From positions 1,070 through 6,782 of the forward strand of contig DEHU01000215.1 of the NCBI GenBank assembly GCA_002352125.1: a DNA stretch of 5,713 bases. The letters run 5' to 3'. The stretch comes from Competibacteraceae bacterium UBA2792 (GTDB lineage: Bacteria; Pseudomonadota; Gammaproteobacteria; Competibacterales; Competibacteraceae). Every line of letters starts with the position of its first letter. Position 1 is the first letter of the stretch. Positions 5,260-5,713 of this stretch are shown piece by piece. Under the pieces are notes generated by a model. That model ran no database searches and had not been told where the DNA came from. It saw nothing but the letters and a program-made list of their open reading frames with translations. A program made the translations under genes and the position numbers.

Positions 5260-5713
5260 GCGCCCACGCCTGGAGCGAAGACCGGCTCGTCGAGCAACCC
5301 GCCATCGGGCTGTTTGCGGCGCTGGGCTGGCAGACGGCATCGGCAATGGACGAGACCTTCGGCGCAGGCGGCACGTCCTCGTCGACCCTGGGCCGCGGGA
5401 CCAGGGGCGAGGTGGTGCTGGTCGACCGCCTGCGCTCGGCGCTCGCGAAGCTCAACCCCGGCCTGGCCTTTGATGCCATCCAGAACGCCATCGACGAACT
5501 CGTCCGCGACCGCTCGGCGATGAGCCTGCAGGCCGCCAACCGCGAGACCTACCGGCTGCTCAAGGAGGGCATCCCGGTGTCCGTGCCGGATCTTGAACAC
5601 GAAGGGCGCGACCACGGCGGGCAGACCACCGAGCGCCTGCGCGTGGTGGACTGGGAGCAGCCGGAGAACAACGACTTCCTGCTGGTCAGCCAGCTCAGCG
5701 TGGTCGGCAGCCT
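5256..5713 (+). CDS. hsdR: Type I restriction-modification system, restriction subunit HsdR, N-terminal part (3' end outside window)
   Basis: HsdR is the ATP-dependent motor and nuclease subunit of type I RM complexes. The ATG at 5256 overlaps the TGA of the upstream gene (ATGA), and gagga at 5245-5249 sits 6 nt upstream as ribosome binding site. The frame stays open to the window edge, giving 152 codons. The product begins MSAHAWSEDRLVEQPAIGLF and then AALGW. It continues with the LRSALAKLNP and AIQNAIDELVRDRSAM helices, and EHEGRDHGGQTTERLRVVDW followed by NNDFLLVSQLSVVGS. This is the characteristic start of the HsdR N-terminal domain, where an 'NDFLLVSQ' strand leads into the nuclease core. 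The PD-(D/E)XK residues and the helicase motifs lie beyond the window, so completeness cannot be judged. Confidence 0.93.
   Translation, partial: MSAHAWSEDRLVEQPAIGLFAALGWQTASAMDETFGAGGTSSSTLGRGTRGEVVLVDRLRSALAKLNPGLAFDAIQNAIDELVRDRSAMSLQAANRETYRLLKEGIPVSVPDLEHEGRDHGGQTTERLRVVDWEQPENNDFLLVSQLSVVGS

Noticed and set aside
4594..5346. Minus-strand open frame of 250 codons opposite the DUF1016 gene and the hsdR start
   Set aside because: It spans two clear + strand genes and has no recognisable protein features.

Overview
This is a GC-rich (roughly 60% by eye) proteobacterial chromosome segment with all genes on the + strand. It holds the 3' end of the core gene yidC followed by most of a type I restriction-modification (RM) operon, which runs off the right edge. 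The YidC sequence looks gamma/beta-proteobacterial (an impression from sequence, not a placement). In many gammaproteobacteria yidC is followed by mnmE; here the next gene is hsdM, so the RM locus looks like an accessory insertion beside a core gene.

Layout. 1-486: C-terminal 161 residues of YidC. 487-617: intergenic, with a GC-rich hairpin just after yidC and presumably the operon promoter. 618-2234: hsdM (methylase). 2255-2704: a 149-residue IS200-like HUH/Y1 transposase. 2731-2914: a large nested, nearly coaxial inverted-repeat element of REP/BIME type. 2938-2982: a second, diverged copy of the last 12 or so codons of hsdM, ending in a TGATG overlap with hsdS. 2982-4226: hsdS (specificity subunit, two target-recognition domains). 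4219-5259: a DUF1016/YhcG-type PD-(D/E)XK nuclease. 5256-5713: the N-terminus of hsdR, cut by the window edge.

How they work together. HsdM and HsdS form the sequence-specific adenine methyltransferase, and HsdR adds ATP-dependent translocation and cleavage. The DUF1016 gene overlaps hsdS by 8 nt and hsdR by 4 nt, so it is built into the operon as an expected partner.

The most notable feature is the hsdM-hsdS junction. A transposase gene and a palindromic repeat lie between hsdM and hsdS, and the hsdM 3' end is present on both sides of them with mainly third-position differences. The open frame across the repeat starts on the transposase stop (TGATG) and ends on the hsdS start (TGATG), so translational coupling along the operon may have survived the insertion. 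Other notable points are a perfect 27-nt palindrome inside the DUF1016 gene and an AT-richer first target-recognition domain in hsdS.
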